From: Marinomonas shanghaiensis
GTDB taxonomy: Bacteria > Pseudomonadota > Gammaproteobacteria > Pseudomonadales > Marinomonadaceae
Assembly (NCBI RefSeq): GCF_003259175.1
Contig: NZ_QGOK01000031.1
Coordinates: 1-43,000 of the forward strand
Direction: 5' to 3'
DNA: 43,000 nucleotides
The notes beneath the pieces are model-generated. The model made no database searches. It was given only the letters and a program-made list of their open reading frames with translations, and was not told the DNA's origin. Numbering within the stretch: the stretch's first letter is position 1; each line of letters opens with the position of its first letter. Position numbers and translations under genes: made by a program. This document shows positions 25,147 to 33,414 of the stretch, in pieces.

Positions 25147-26238
25147 TTGAAAATATTGTTGTTAGGAGAGTTTAGCGCGCTGCATAAAAATCTTAAAGAA
25201 GGGTTGGTTGCCTTGGGGCATGATGTCACTATCGCGTCTGATGGTGATGGTTGGAAAGGAATTAAGGGTGATGTCTTTTTAGGTTCAAGTAAGAGTGGAG
25301 TACTTGGAAAAATAGACAAAGCCATTAATCTAATAAAGGTCATTCCTGTTTTTAAAGATTACGATGTTGTGCAGTTTATGGCACCTGTCTTGTTCCCCAA
25401 TGTCTTGGGGATTAATCGATTTATTGTTAAAAATATAATAAAAAAAAATAAAAAAGTTTTTTTAGTCGCTGCGGGAGCAACCCCGCAAAATTCTGTCATT
25501 GCCGATTTTTGTGAAAAACAATTCAAGTACCCTCAGTGGTATCAAGAGATAAAGAAAGTTAACCCAACAATGTGGAGTCAAACGGAGAAGGGGAGAAAAT
25601 ATAATCGTTGGATGCTTGATAATATTCACGGTCTTATTCCTATTATGTATGAATATGCGCAAGGTTATCGTGATATAGGTTATAAAAAACTTTGTCCTAC
25701 TATTCCAATTCCAATGAACATAGATAAAATTCACTATCAAGATAATGTGGTACAAAATAAGCTGGTCATTTTTCATGGATTAAACAATGAAGGTGTTAAG
25801 GGAACACCCTTGATTAGAAAGGCCATGGCGCGATTACAAGAAAACTACCCTGATGATGTTGAATGTGTTATCGATGGAAAAATGCCTTTAGAAACGTATC
25901 TTACCTTTATCAGACGTGTGAATGTGGTTATTGATCAAGTGTATTCAGTATCCGTTGGGGTGAATGGTGTCTATAGTCTGGCGATGGGGAAAGCCGTCGT
26001 TGGTGGTGGGGAAGCTGAATTTTTAAAAGAGTATGGTGTAACGAGTTCGCCACTTATCGCGATTCAGCCCAGCGTTGATGATATTTATCATAAATTAGAA
26101 AACTTGCTCAAAAGACAGGATGAAATGATAGATATAGGCAGAGCGTCTCGACATTTCGCTGAAGCCGTTCATGACTACAAAAAAGTAGCACAGCAATATC
26201 TTGATGTTTGGCAGGCTGATAATAAGGTTCTGTTATGA
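25147..26238 (+). CDS. Probable GT-B glycosyltransferase, TTG start
   Basis: A 363-residue protein starting LKILLLGEFSALHKNLKEGLVALGHDV, an N-terminal Rossmann strand and helix typical of one unclassified glycosyltransferase family in glycan loci. VVQFMAPVLFP, LVIFHGLNNEGVKGTPLI and VVIDQVYSVSVGVNGVYSLAMGKAVVGG mark the GT-B C-terminal domain. No EX7E motif is present. The start is TTG 25147 behind GGGTGG. The frame is open to GTG 25132, but the family N-terminus begins at MKILLLGE. It overlaps the next gene by ATGA. The transferred sugar is unknown. Confidence 0.75.
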   Translation: MKILLLGEFSALHKNLKEGLVALGHDVTIASDGDGWKGIKGDVFLGSSKSGVLGKIDKAINLIKVIPVFKDYDVVQFMAPVLFPNVLGINRFIVKNIIKKNKKVFLVAAGATPQNSVIADFCEKQFKYPQWYQEIKKVNPTMWSQTEKGRKYNRWMLDNIHGLIPIMYEYAQGYRDIGYKKLCPTIPIPMNIDKIHYQDNVVQNKLVIFHGLNNEGVKGTPLIRKAMARLQENYPDDVECVIDGKMPLETYLTFIRRVNVVIDQVYSVSVGVNGVYSLAMGKAVVGGGEAEFLKEYGVTSSPLIAIQPSVDDIYHKLENLLKRQDEMIDIGRASRHFAEAVHDYKKVAQQYLDVWQADNKVLL

Positions 26239-27731
26239 TTAACCAATACTTGCCTCACCAAGCCAGCTTGGTACTTGAGTCAGATTTGGCGGGCGAGTTT
26301 CCATTATATCTTTATTGGCCATCTAGCCAATCGATGTTGTTGTATTCTGCGTCGATCACTGAGTTATTGAGCGATGTTCGTGTCTCCAAGCCCTTAAAAG
26401 TCAGTGTGCATGGCTTGTCGTTTTTATTGCAAAGCGGAGTGGTGCCGCCGCCAAAAACGGCCTATCAAGATATTTATATTGTGGGGATTGGCGACGAGGC
26501 GCAGGTTGGCACGAAAAACGATAAAGTGCAGGTGACGTTTAGCCATCAATTTCCGTTTATGAATGCTAATCGCTTAGCCAGCGATGAAATGCAGCCAGAT
26601 GAAGTGGTGATTTTGCAAATGTTGGCCGAAGCCACTCAGAGCCGCATTGACGAATCCAAACCAAGCTATTTATTCCACAGTGCGGGAAAAGACAGTAACA
26701 GTATTGCTCTCGCTCTTGCTGAGGCTGGTTGGCAGCATACCGTCACGCTGCTTACCCATAAATCCAAAGGCAAGGCTGACGAGAGTGAAATTAGCGCAAA
26801 AATAGCCAAACAACTTGGTTTTAAGCATCAGATTCTGTACGAGGTTGATCAACTTCAGATCGAGCATCATCAGGCAATAGAAGACTATTTTATCCATGCG
26901 CCGTTTCCTTGTACCGATAACGTTACGCTCGCTTATCCGCTTTATGTTCAGCAATTGCCTGAGCTCAGGGGGGCAAATATTATTGATGGTGGTGGAAATG
27001 ACAGCTATATGGCAACACCACCAACCAGACGAGAAGCACATAATGTGCTCTTATCTAAGGTGATGCATCGTGCTAGCTTTCTGCGTCAATTTACACCATC
27101 AGAAAGTTCATTCTTGCCGCTGATTCGTACCTCTGCGGAATGCTTTGGTATAAATGGCTTAAGCTTTATGGATGCTGAAAAAGTTTTACCTGATGCCATA
27201 AATGTTTACCCCCATTGGAAACAAGAAAGTCATCTGAGAAAAGATTGGGATCTGTTTGATTTTAAAACAGATGTCTATTCGACACGAACAATTGCAGAAG
27301 TACATATTCGAAAGGCCCGTAATTTTTCCGACTCAATCAGCTCAAATTTTGTATTACCTTTTGCCAATCAACATGTCGCCGAATACTTTTCTAAAGTACC
27401 AGAAGAGTATTTATTTGACCGTAAGGCTTTACATAATAAAATTATCTTGCGCAGAATGCTTAAGAATCGTTTGGCTCTTGATTCTGATAAGTTAGGGAAA
27501 ATGGGTTTTAGCTATGATTCTCACAGCATGATTTTACAAAACTGGGTAGGTATCTTAAATGAGCTACAAGCTTGCCCTTTATGGGAGCAAACCTATCTAA
27601 TGAAAATGATTATGCGATTGAAAAAAACAATGCAAACGCATCATAAGTATGCTGAATTTTCAGGTAGGCTTATATACAGAATGTATCTTTTATCTGCGTG
27701 GTACAATAAAAATAGGTACCTTAATGCCTAA
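26235..27731 (+). CDS. Asparagine synthase-like protein lacking the glutaminase nucleophile domain
   Basis: A 498-residue protein related to the asparagine synthase C-terminal domain. The ATP-PPase loop is present as SAGKDSNS (149-156). It is followed by ALAEAGW and later GGGNDSYMA, where AsnB has GDGGDELF. The N-terminal 110 residues align in style with the end of the AsnB glutaminase domain (VVPPPKTAYQDIYIVGIG), but MCGI and the rest of the Ntn fold are missing. It should therefore activate a carboxylate with ATP and use free ammonia or another amine. The substrate may be a uronic acid or an amino acid on the glycan. It overlaps both neighbours. Confidence 0.8.
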   Translation: MINQYLPHQASLVLESDLAGEFPLYLYWPSSQSMLLYSASITELLSDVRVSKPLKVSVHGLSFLLQSGVVPPPKTAYQDIYIVGIGDEAQVGTKNDKVQVTFSHQFPFMNANRLASDEMQPDEVVILQMLAEATQSRIDESKPSYLFHSAGKDSNSIALALAEAGWQHTVTLLTHKSKGKADESEISAKIAKQLGFKHQILYEVDQLQIEHHQAIEDYFIHAPFPCTDNVTLAYPLYVQQLPELRGANIIDGGGNDSYMATPPTRREAHNVLLSKVMHRASFLRQFTPSESSFLPLIRTSAECFGINGLSFMDAEKVLPDAINVYPHWKQESHLRKDWDLFDFKTDVYSTRTIAEVHIRKARNFSDSISSNFVLPFANQHVAEYFSKVPEEYLFDRKALHNKIILRRMLKNRLALDSDKLGKMGFSYDSHSMILQNWVGILNELQACPLWEQTYLMKMIMRLKKTMQTHHKYAEFSGRLIYRMYLLSAWYNKNRYLNA

Positions 27732-28824
27732 TTCAAAAAAAATCACACTGCTTATTAGTTCACTCACTGGTGGTGGAGCAGAAGGGGTGTGTGTGAATAT
27801 TGCGAATGGGTTGGCCGATATCGGCTGGCAGGTCGATTTGGTGATATTGCACACGAATAACGCGGAATATTTGTCACGTGTGAGTGGTAAAGTAAAGCTT
27901 GTTGTGCTTGGTGTTCATCATGCTCGTCTAGCGCCATTACCATTGCTGCGTTATATACGCGTGAATAAACCTAGTAAAATATTAGTGTTTGATTACGAGC
28001 TTGCGGTAATCGCAGTTATTTTACGGCTTCTATTTCATTTTACATGCAAAATCGTTGCGCGGAATATCAATACTTTCTCAAAAAGAACAGGTCAATTACA
28101 GGGTTTTTGGCGACGCTATATTGTTAGAACGCTGATTAGATATTTTTATGGTAAATGTGATCATATTATTAATCAATGCCAAGCAATGCGTGACGACTTG
28201 GTTGGTGTTTTTCCGTATTTGATGAGCAAGACCAGCGTGATTTACAACCCTGTTGCTCAGTGTGTAGAAAACTATGCAAACTTGCACGATTTGTCTACAA
28301 TCGAAAAACAAAATTACCTTCTTTGTGTTGGACGACTTGAAAGGCAAAAGGCTTTTCATTATGCCATCGAAGCGTTTGCTGGTATTGCACAAACACGTGA
28401 AGAGCTACGCTTAAAAATTGTGGGAAAAGGGAGTTTGGAGGCGCCACTCAGGCAGCTTGCCAGCGATCTTAATGTAGCCGATAGAGTGGATTTTGAAGGC
28501 TTTCAAAGTGACATTGTCCCATATTATCTTCATGCACACGCCACATTGCTGACCTCTCTTTACGAGGGGTTTCCTAATGCATTAATAGAGTCTATTACTC
28601 TTGGCACTCCTGTGATTGCCTTTGATTCACCTGGCGGTGTGTGTGAGATTGTGAAACATGCGGAGAATGGGTATCTGGTAAAAGACTTTAATCTTGATGA
28701 TTTAAAAGAGTCAATAGTGGATGTTTTGGATGGGAATATTCGTTTTACTAATGTTTGTGCCTCTTCCCGTAATTTTATGCGAACAGAGATTATAAAAAAA
28801 TATGCGAGTGTGTTTTTGGAATAA
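27724..28824 (+). CDS. Glycosyltransferase family 4
   Basis: A 366-residue GT4. The N-terminus is KKITLLISSLTGGGAEGVCVNIANGLADIG, then LLCVGRLERQKAFHYAIEAF (about 200-219), KIVGKGSLEAPL and the donor-binding EX7E in LYEGFPNALIESITLGTPVIAFDSPGG. ATG 27724 overlaps the preceding stop by eight bases and has AGG seven bases upstream. An open frame further upstream is just the other frame of that gene. GT4s of this WaaG/PglH-like type add hexoses or HexNAc with retention. About 200 bp of AT-rich spacer follows. Confidence 0.93.
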   Translation: MPNSKKITLLISSLTGGGAEGVCVNIANGLADIGWQVDLVILHTNNAEYLSRVSGKVKLVVLGVHHARLAPLPLLRYIRVNKPSKILVFDYELAVIAVILRLLFHFTCKIVARNINTFSKRTGQLQGFWRRYIVRTLIRYFYGKCDHIINQCQAMRDDLVGVFPYLMSKTSVIYNPVAQCVENYANLHDLSTIEKQNYLLCVGRLERQKAFHYAIEAFAGIAQTREELRLKIVGKGSLEAPLRQLASDLNVADRVDFEGFQSDIVPYYLHAHATLLTSLYEGFPNALIESITLGTPVIAFDSPGGVCEIVKHAENGYLVKDFNLDDLKESIVDVLDGNIRFTNVCASSRNFMRTEIIKKYASVFLE

Positions 28825-29022
28825 TAATGCTCGATAAATATTATTGAAAGTTATTTTTATTTGATTGACTGTTTTTTTATTTTGAACCTATATTTTAATA
28901 TTAATTAGATTCTCTAGTGAGTTTTCAAACGTGACAAGAGCAATGTATCTAACGCTGAAATGTAATTTATTTTATTTCCTTTTTCTAAATGTCACCGTTT
29001 TTTATTATTTAGGTGTGATGAA

Positions 29023-30147
29023 ATGAAAGTTATCCATATTATCACGGGGTTGAATAACGGTGGAGCAGAAGGGGTTTTATATCGTCTGTGTAAGTATGAC
29101 ACTGAACATGAACATGTTGTTGTGTCTCTGATGGATAAAGGCAAGTACGGCTCATTGCTTGAAAAAGAAGGCATTGAAGTACTTTGTCTTAATATGCCAC
29201 AAGGTCGTATTTCTGTGTCTGGTGTTTGGGCGTTATTTCAGCGATTGCGAAATGATAAGCCAGATGTGGTGCAAACATGGATGTACCATGCGGACTTAAT
29301 TGGGGGAGGGGTTGCGCGAATAGCTGGCATAAAAAATGTTTTTTGGAATGTGCGTAATACAAGTTTGATGCCGGACGTCATTAAGAGGTCAACTATTTTA
29401 ATCGCGAAGCTTTGTGCCCTTGTTTCAGGCAGGCTTCCTAAAAAGATTATTTATTGTGCACACAAGGCAAAACTTGCCCACGAAATGCTTGGATACAAGG
29501 CTGGACGTGGCGTGGTGATTGGCAATGGTTATGATCTTGCTCAACTGACATACGACGCTGCCGCTTCCTCTCTGTTACGATCTGAAATAGGGGTCTTACC
29601 AAACGAGATATTAATTGGAATGGTTGGACGTTTTGATCCACAAAAGGATCATAATAATTTAATCAAGGCGCTGAGCTTAGTGAAAAATGCAGGCTTGCCT
29701 TTTAAAGCTATTTTGGTTGGTAAGGGTTTGGATTATTCGAATAGCAAATTTTTGCAGTGCATTGAAGAGTATCGGCTGTCAGAGCATATTATTTTATTAG
29801 AGCAGCGAAATGACATAGCGACAGTTATGAGTGCTATGGCACTGCATGTCTTATCGTCATTGGATGAGGCTTTTCCTAATGTTCTTGCTGAAGCGATGGC
29901 CTGTGGTACGCCCTGTTTAACCACTGATGTTGGCGATGCCGCGATTATTGTTGGAGACACAGGTTGGATTGTACCGCCGAGCGATCCCAAAGCCTTAGCA
30001 AAAGCAATGTTAGAGGCTATGGATGAAAAACAGAATGATCCGCAAGCCTGGCAAGCAAGAAAGCAAGCCTGTCGTAAGCGTATTGTTGATCATTATGCTA
30101 TAGACAGAATGCTTACAGATTATCACCAGATTTGGTTTGATAAATAA
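29023..30147 (+). CDS. Glycosyltransferase family 4
   Basis: A 374-residue GT4 beginning MKVIHIITGLNNGGAEGVLYRLCKYD. VVQTWMYHADLIGGGVARIAGIKNVFWNVRN (about 86-116) is typical of the acceptor domain. IGMVGRFDPQKDHNNLIKAL (about 199-218) and EX7E in DEAFPNVLAEAMACGTPCLTTDVGD mark the donor domain. AGGTG lies about eight bases before the ATG. It stands alone between two non-coding gaps (198 and 322 bp). It resembles the preceding GT4 in its GGAEG loop but is clearly distinct. Confidence 0.93.
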   Translation: MKVIHIITGLNNGGAEGVLYRLCKYDTEHEHVVVSLMDKGKYGSLLEKEGIEVLCLNMPQGRISVSGVWALFQRLRNDKPDVVQTWMYHADLIGGGVARIAGIKNVFWNVRNTSLMPDVIKRSTILIAKLCALVSGRLPKKIIYCAHKAKLAHEMLGYKAGRGVVIGNGYDLAQLTYDAAASSLLRSEIGVLPNEILIGMVGRFDPQKDHNNLIKALSLVKNAGLPFKAILVGKGLDYSNSKFLQCIEEYRLSEHIILLEQRNDIATVMSAMALHVLSSLDEAFPNVLAEAMACGTPCLTTDVGDAAIIVGDTGWIVPPSDPKALAKAMLEAMDEKQNDPQAWQARKQACRKRIVDHYAIDRMLTDYHQIWFDK

Positions 30148-30469
30148 CATTATGTTTTTTATCAATATTTTTCCTATGTCGATTTGATTGTGATCACTCT
30201 GAATGTCACTTCATATGTCGCCTGTTGCACTGAAAAGATGTGTTATTCCCGCATCCTGTCTAATTAGTCGGTATGCAACGAATGTGTCTCAAGGGGATCA
30301 ACGTTGTTGTATTGCAAAAAAAACGCTTTTAGAGGCATAAAATAAAGCCTATTTTTACGGTAAATATCGTTAGAAAAGAGAGATTTGAAATACCTGTGTT
30401 TGTTATTAGATGATAAGATCATTCTTATGGCATTCTCGCTTAACTTAATGGATTTAAAGTAGGTTTTTC
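30148..30469. other. Intergenic region before the glycosylphosphotransferase gene
   Basis: 322 bp without a gene. TTGCAA at 30312-30317 and CATAAA at 30336-30341, spaced 18 bases, form a weak sigma-70-like candidate that would start a transcript for the initiating transferase and modification genes. The match is four of six in each box, so this is tentative. Confidence 0.3.
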
Positions 30470-31795
30470 GTGACAGAAAAAAATATCCCCCGGTACCAAT
30501 CTGTTCGTGTCTTGTGGACATATCGTCTTATTGACTTGTGTGTCCCTTTTTTGATGCTTGCCTTCGTGCATTTTTTACTGAGTGATCAATCTTGGCATGA
30601 ACCCTATTCATGGCTTGGTGTCATGGCTGGCTTGCTTTTTGTGGTGTTCACTCAGCTTTTAGGTGGCTACAGCCGCTTTGTAGATCGTTCAATCGCCAAA
30701 AAAATAGAAATTGTTTTTAAAACCTGGGCTTTTAATGTATTGCTGTTGATGTTTATTGCCTATCTCAACCTTGCTGTGCTTGGTTTAGCCCGTTCTGTTA
30801 TATTGACTTGGGTTGTCTTAACGCCCTTTGTTATCTTGTTCATAAAAGTGCTTATCAATTACAAAAGCCGCTCTACGCAAAAAGGCCGTACTGAGATTTT
30901 AGTACTGGGTGATGGTTATGCTTTTAATGAGTTTGAACTTGCGCAGTTAAAACGCCATAACATTCAGTTGCACACCATTGAAGACTATGATGAAACGGTA
31001 TTGCGCGACAAAGTTGAGGCTTTGTTACCTGATTTTTTGGTCATTAATTTGGATAAAAAGGCTGAACATAAGCTGATAAAGCAGCTGACACACCTTGACT
31101 TGAAAGGAGTGCAGCTCCTTGCTTTGCATCACTTTATGGAAAGCTTTTTACGTAAGTGCTACATACCTTACGATTCCGCAGAGTTAAGCTATTTAGAGCG
31201 TATACGCTCTTATGATCGCATTAGCTACTTAACTAAGCGGATCGTTGATGTGTTTGTTTGCTTCAGTCTAGCTTTGGTGACATGGCCAGTCATGCTTTAC
31301 GCTATTTATAAAATTAAAAAGCAATCGCCTGGTGCTATTCTGTTTAAGCAATCACGAGTGGGCTTAAATGGTAAGAATTTTTTTGCTATTAAATTCCGTA
31401 GTATGCATGAGAACTCGGTCTTTAACCCCTATACCCAAGAAGAAGACCCTCGAATTTTCCCGTTTGGTAATGTAATGCGTCGTACTCGTATCGATGAGTT
31501 ACCGCAGTTGTGGAATGTCTTTGTTGGGGATATGCATTTATTTGGTCCTCGGACCGAGTGGGATATCTTGGTAGAAGGCTACGAGAAGGAAATACCCTAT
31601 TACCACGAGCGTCATTTAGTACGTCCTGGTATTTCTGGCTGGGCACAAGTCTTGTATCCCTATGGCGCGAATACCGAAGATGCTCGTCAGAAGCTGATGT
31701 ATGATTTGTATTATATTAAGCATTGGAGTATTTGGTTAGAAATTGAAACCCTTATTCGTACCGTTTTGGTGGTAGTGGGGCGAAAAGGGTTATAG
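30470..31795 (+). CDS. Polyprenyl glycosylphosphotransferase (initiating sugar transferase)
   Basis: The 441-residue WbaP/WcaJ-type enzyme transfers a sugar-1-phosphate to undecaprenyl phosphate, the first step of repeat-unit assembly. About four N-terminal membrane helices (20-125) are followed by a soluble Rossmann-like region with ILVLGDG (about 143-149). A further helix (DVFVCFSLALVTWPVMLYAIY, about 259-279) precedes the catalytic domain: FKQSRVGLNGKNFFAIKFRSM, PRIFPFGNVMRRTRIDELPQLWNVFVGDM, FGPRTEWD and HLVRPGISGWAQV. The start is GTG 30470. Downstream modification genes follow in the same direction. The first sugar is not identifiable. Confidence 0.95.
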   Translation: MTEKNIPRYQSVRVLWTYRLIDLCVPFLMLAFVHFLLSDQSWHEPYSWLGVMAGLLFVVFTQLLGGYSRFVDRSIAKKIEIVFKTWAFNVLLLMFIAYLNLAVLGLARSVILTWVVLTPFVILFIKVLINYKSRSTQKGRTEILVLGDGYAFNEFELAQLKRHNIQLHTIEDYDETVLRDKVEALLPDFLVINLDKKAEHKLIKQLTHLDLKGVQLLALHHFMESFLRKCYIPYDSAELSYLERIRSYDRISYLTKRIVDVFVCFSLALVTWPVMLYAIYKIKKQSPGAILFKQSRVGLNGKNFFAIKFRSMHENSVFNPYTQEEDPRIFPFGNVMRRTRIDELPQLWNVFVGDMHLFGPRTEWDILVEGYEKEIPYYHERHLVRPGISGWAQVLYPYGANTEDARQKLMYDLYYIKHWSIWLEIETLIRTVLVVVGRKGL

Positions 31796-31863
31796 CTGTA
31801 TTTTTTGTTCATGTAGCAGAAGATGACACGATTTTTTAAAATGAATTTTACGGATATTGGCCT

Positions 31864-32019
31864 ATGAAAGAGATTTTTTTAGAGTTGTTAGGGTTCTTTT
31901 TTTCAAAGAAAACGAGGATCGTTTTAATTCCGTTCTTGTTGGTTTTATTGATATTTTCGGTGTTCTTTGTGTTGTCTGGTAATGCCACTTGGGCACCTTT
32001 TGTGTATGCCATATTTTGA
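31864..32019 (+). CDS. DUF5989 family small membrane protein
   Basis: A 51-residue protein: a short basic cytoplasmic stretch (FFFSKKTRIV), one transmembrane helix (about 21-38, PFLLVLLIFSVFFVLSG) and a terminal segment ATWAPFVYAIF. The final APF(I/V)Y..F is the hallmark of DUF5989. Family members occur next to SxtJ-like proteins and carbamoyltransferases, as here. The function is unknown, and a scaffold or regulator of the membrane carbamoylation complex is a guess. The start lacks an obvious strong ribosome site. Confidence 0.82.
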   Translation: MKEIFLELLGFFFSKKTRIVLIPFLLVLLIFSVFFVLSGNATWAPFVYAIF

Positions 32020-32050
32020 CTATTATTCGATTGCTGTATTAGGGTAAAAC

Positions 32051-33010
32051 ATGACGTTTTTGTCTGTATCAAAAAATATTTTCCTGGCCTCGGTTGGGGT
32101 TATTTTGGCTATTGCGGTGGGGGAAGGCGTTGTTCGTTTGGCGACGCTAAACCAAGAAAATTACGTTATTGAAATGTGGCGTTACGCGAAGCAGTTAAAA
32201 GAAGAAAGTCCAGATCCACAAATAGGCCATCAGCATGCGCCTAACCGTCATGCTCAGCTGCAAAATGTCTCTATTGATATCAATGAATTTGGTATGAGAG
32301 GTCCGCAGCCTAATTTGTCTGCCAAGCATCGAGTTGCGGTGGTGGGCGATTCCGTTGCGTTGGGATGGGGGGTAGCGGATGAGCAAAGTTTGCGTGGTCA
32401 GCTTGCTCAAAAGTTGCCAGCGGACTTTGATGTGGTCAATTCTGGCGTAGGGAACATGAATGTGGAGCAGTCTGTTCGTATGTGGCAGAGCCTTCGGCCT
32501 AGTGTACCTGCCGATATTATTGTGGTGCTGGTGACTCCGAGGGCTACCGCTCAGGTGGTGACGGAAAAGCCTAGTTGGTTGGTAGAAAACAGTCAGTTAT
32601 TTGCCTTGATGATGACCTTTACCAATCAGCTTAGCAGTGGTGAATACGGTGAAGAAGCCTTAGTCAAAGGCTATCAACAGCAGTGGCGTAGCCCTGCGGG
32701 AGAAGCCATCCTCAATAATGCTTTTGAGATCTTAAAAGACATTGCGGTGCAGGACAGTGCCGATATTCTTGTGGTCTCTATACCTGAGATGCACGATCTA
32801 AACACTTATCAGTTTGCGTTTATGGGGGATACGACCCATGACATGGCACGCAAATATGGCTTTGAGTATATTGATCCCTTGCCTTCCTTAAAAGGGCCAG
32901 AGACACAAACCTTGTGGGTGTCTAGCCGAGATATTCATTTGAATGGTAAGGCTTTTGATATTATTTCTGATCTGGTTGTGACAAAAATTAGTGAGAAGGC
33001 GTATGAGTAG
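32051..33010 (+). CDS. Membrane-anchored SGNH/GDSL hydrolase-like protein
   Basis: The 319-residue protein has an N-terminal membrane anchor (about 9-23). Block I is GDS at 99-101 in VAVVGDSVALGWGV, a block II/III-like NSGVGNMNVEQ lies near 134, and Asp294-x-His296 is in SRDIHLNG. The catalytic domain should face the periplasm. In glycan loci such proteins are acyl-esterases or acyltransferases. Here it lies between DUF5989 and an SxtJ-like protein and overlaps the latter by eight bases. A direct role in carbamoyl or acyl decoration is inferred. Confidence 0.85.
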   Translation: MTFLSVSKNIFLASVGVILAIAVGEGVVRLATLNQENYVIEMWRYAKQLKEESPDPQIGHQHAPNRHAQLQNVSIDINEFGMRGPQPNLSAKHRVAVVGDSVALGWGVADEQSLRGQLAQKLPADFDVVNSGVGNMNVEQSVRMWQSLRPSVPADIIVVLVTPRATAQVVTEKPSWLVENSQLFALMMTFTNQLSSGEYGEEALVKGYQQQWRSPAGEAILNNAFEILKDIAVQDSADILVVSIPEMHDLNTYQFAFMGDTTHDMARKYGFEYIDPLPSLKGPETQTLWVSSRDIHLNGKAFDIISDLVVTKISEKAYE

Positions 33011-33395
33011 CGTGAGCAAATCTGACGTTAAGCAAACCCGCATTAAATTATTGTCTTTGTGTGCTGGTTTAATAATATTTAGCACTATCATTAGTTTGGT
33101 TACAGGCGCTTTTTGGCCTTGGTTGTTGCCTTTGGCGTTGGTGCTGTTGGTATTTGCTGTTGTGGCGCCTCTAAAGTTGATGTTTGTGATCAGAGGGATG
33201 GATCGCTTTCATTTGCGCTTTAGAAAGGTATTGATGTGGTGTTTCTTTTATTTCTTTGTGGTGCCTTCTTGCTGGGTTCTTCGCATCATTCGCCCTACTA
33301 TTATCCCTTTGGTAATTAGCCAAAAATCATTGTCTTATTGGGAGCCCTCAGAAAAAAAATGTTTTACCGCAGACGATTTTATTAAGCAGTATTAA
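33003..33395 (+). CDS. SxtJ-like small membrane protein
   Basis: A 130-residue protein with two hydrophobic hairpins (about 16-58 and 72-95) and a C-terminal soluble tail SYWEPSEKKCFTADDFIKQY. The size, the two-hairpin plan and the SYW...F..Q(Y/F) tail recall the SxtJ family, named from saxtoxin clusters, whose members co-occur with carbamoyltransferases and DUF5989 proteins. ATG 33003 with GAAGG upstream is chosen over an in-frame GTG at 32991. It overlaps the SGNH gene. Sequence similarity to SxtJ by eye is modest, so context carries weight. Confidence 0.68.
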   Translation: MSSVSKSDVKQTRIKLLSLCAGLIIFSTIISLVTGAFWPWLLPLALVLLVFAVVAPLKLMFVIRGMDRFHLRFRKVLMWCFFYFFVVPSCWVLRIIRPTIIPLVISQKSLSYWEPSEKKCFTADDFIKQY

Positions 33396-33414
33396 TTATT
33401 TAAAGGGCGACTGT

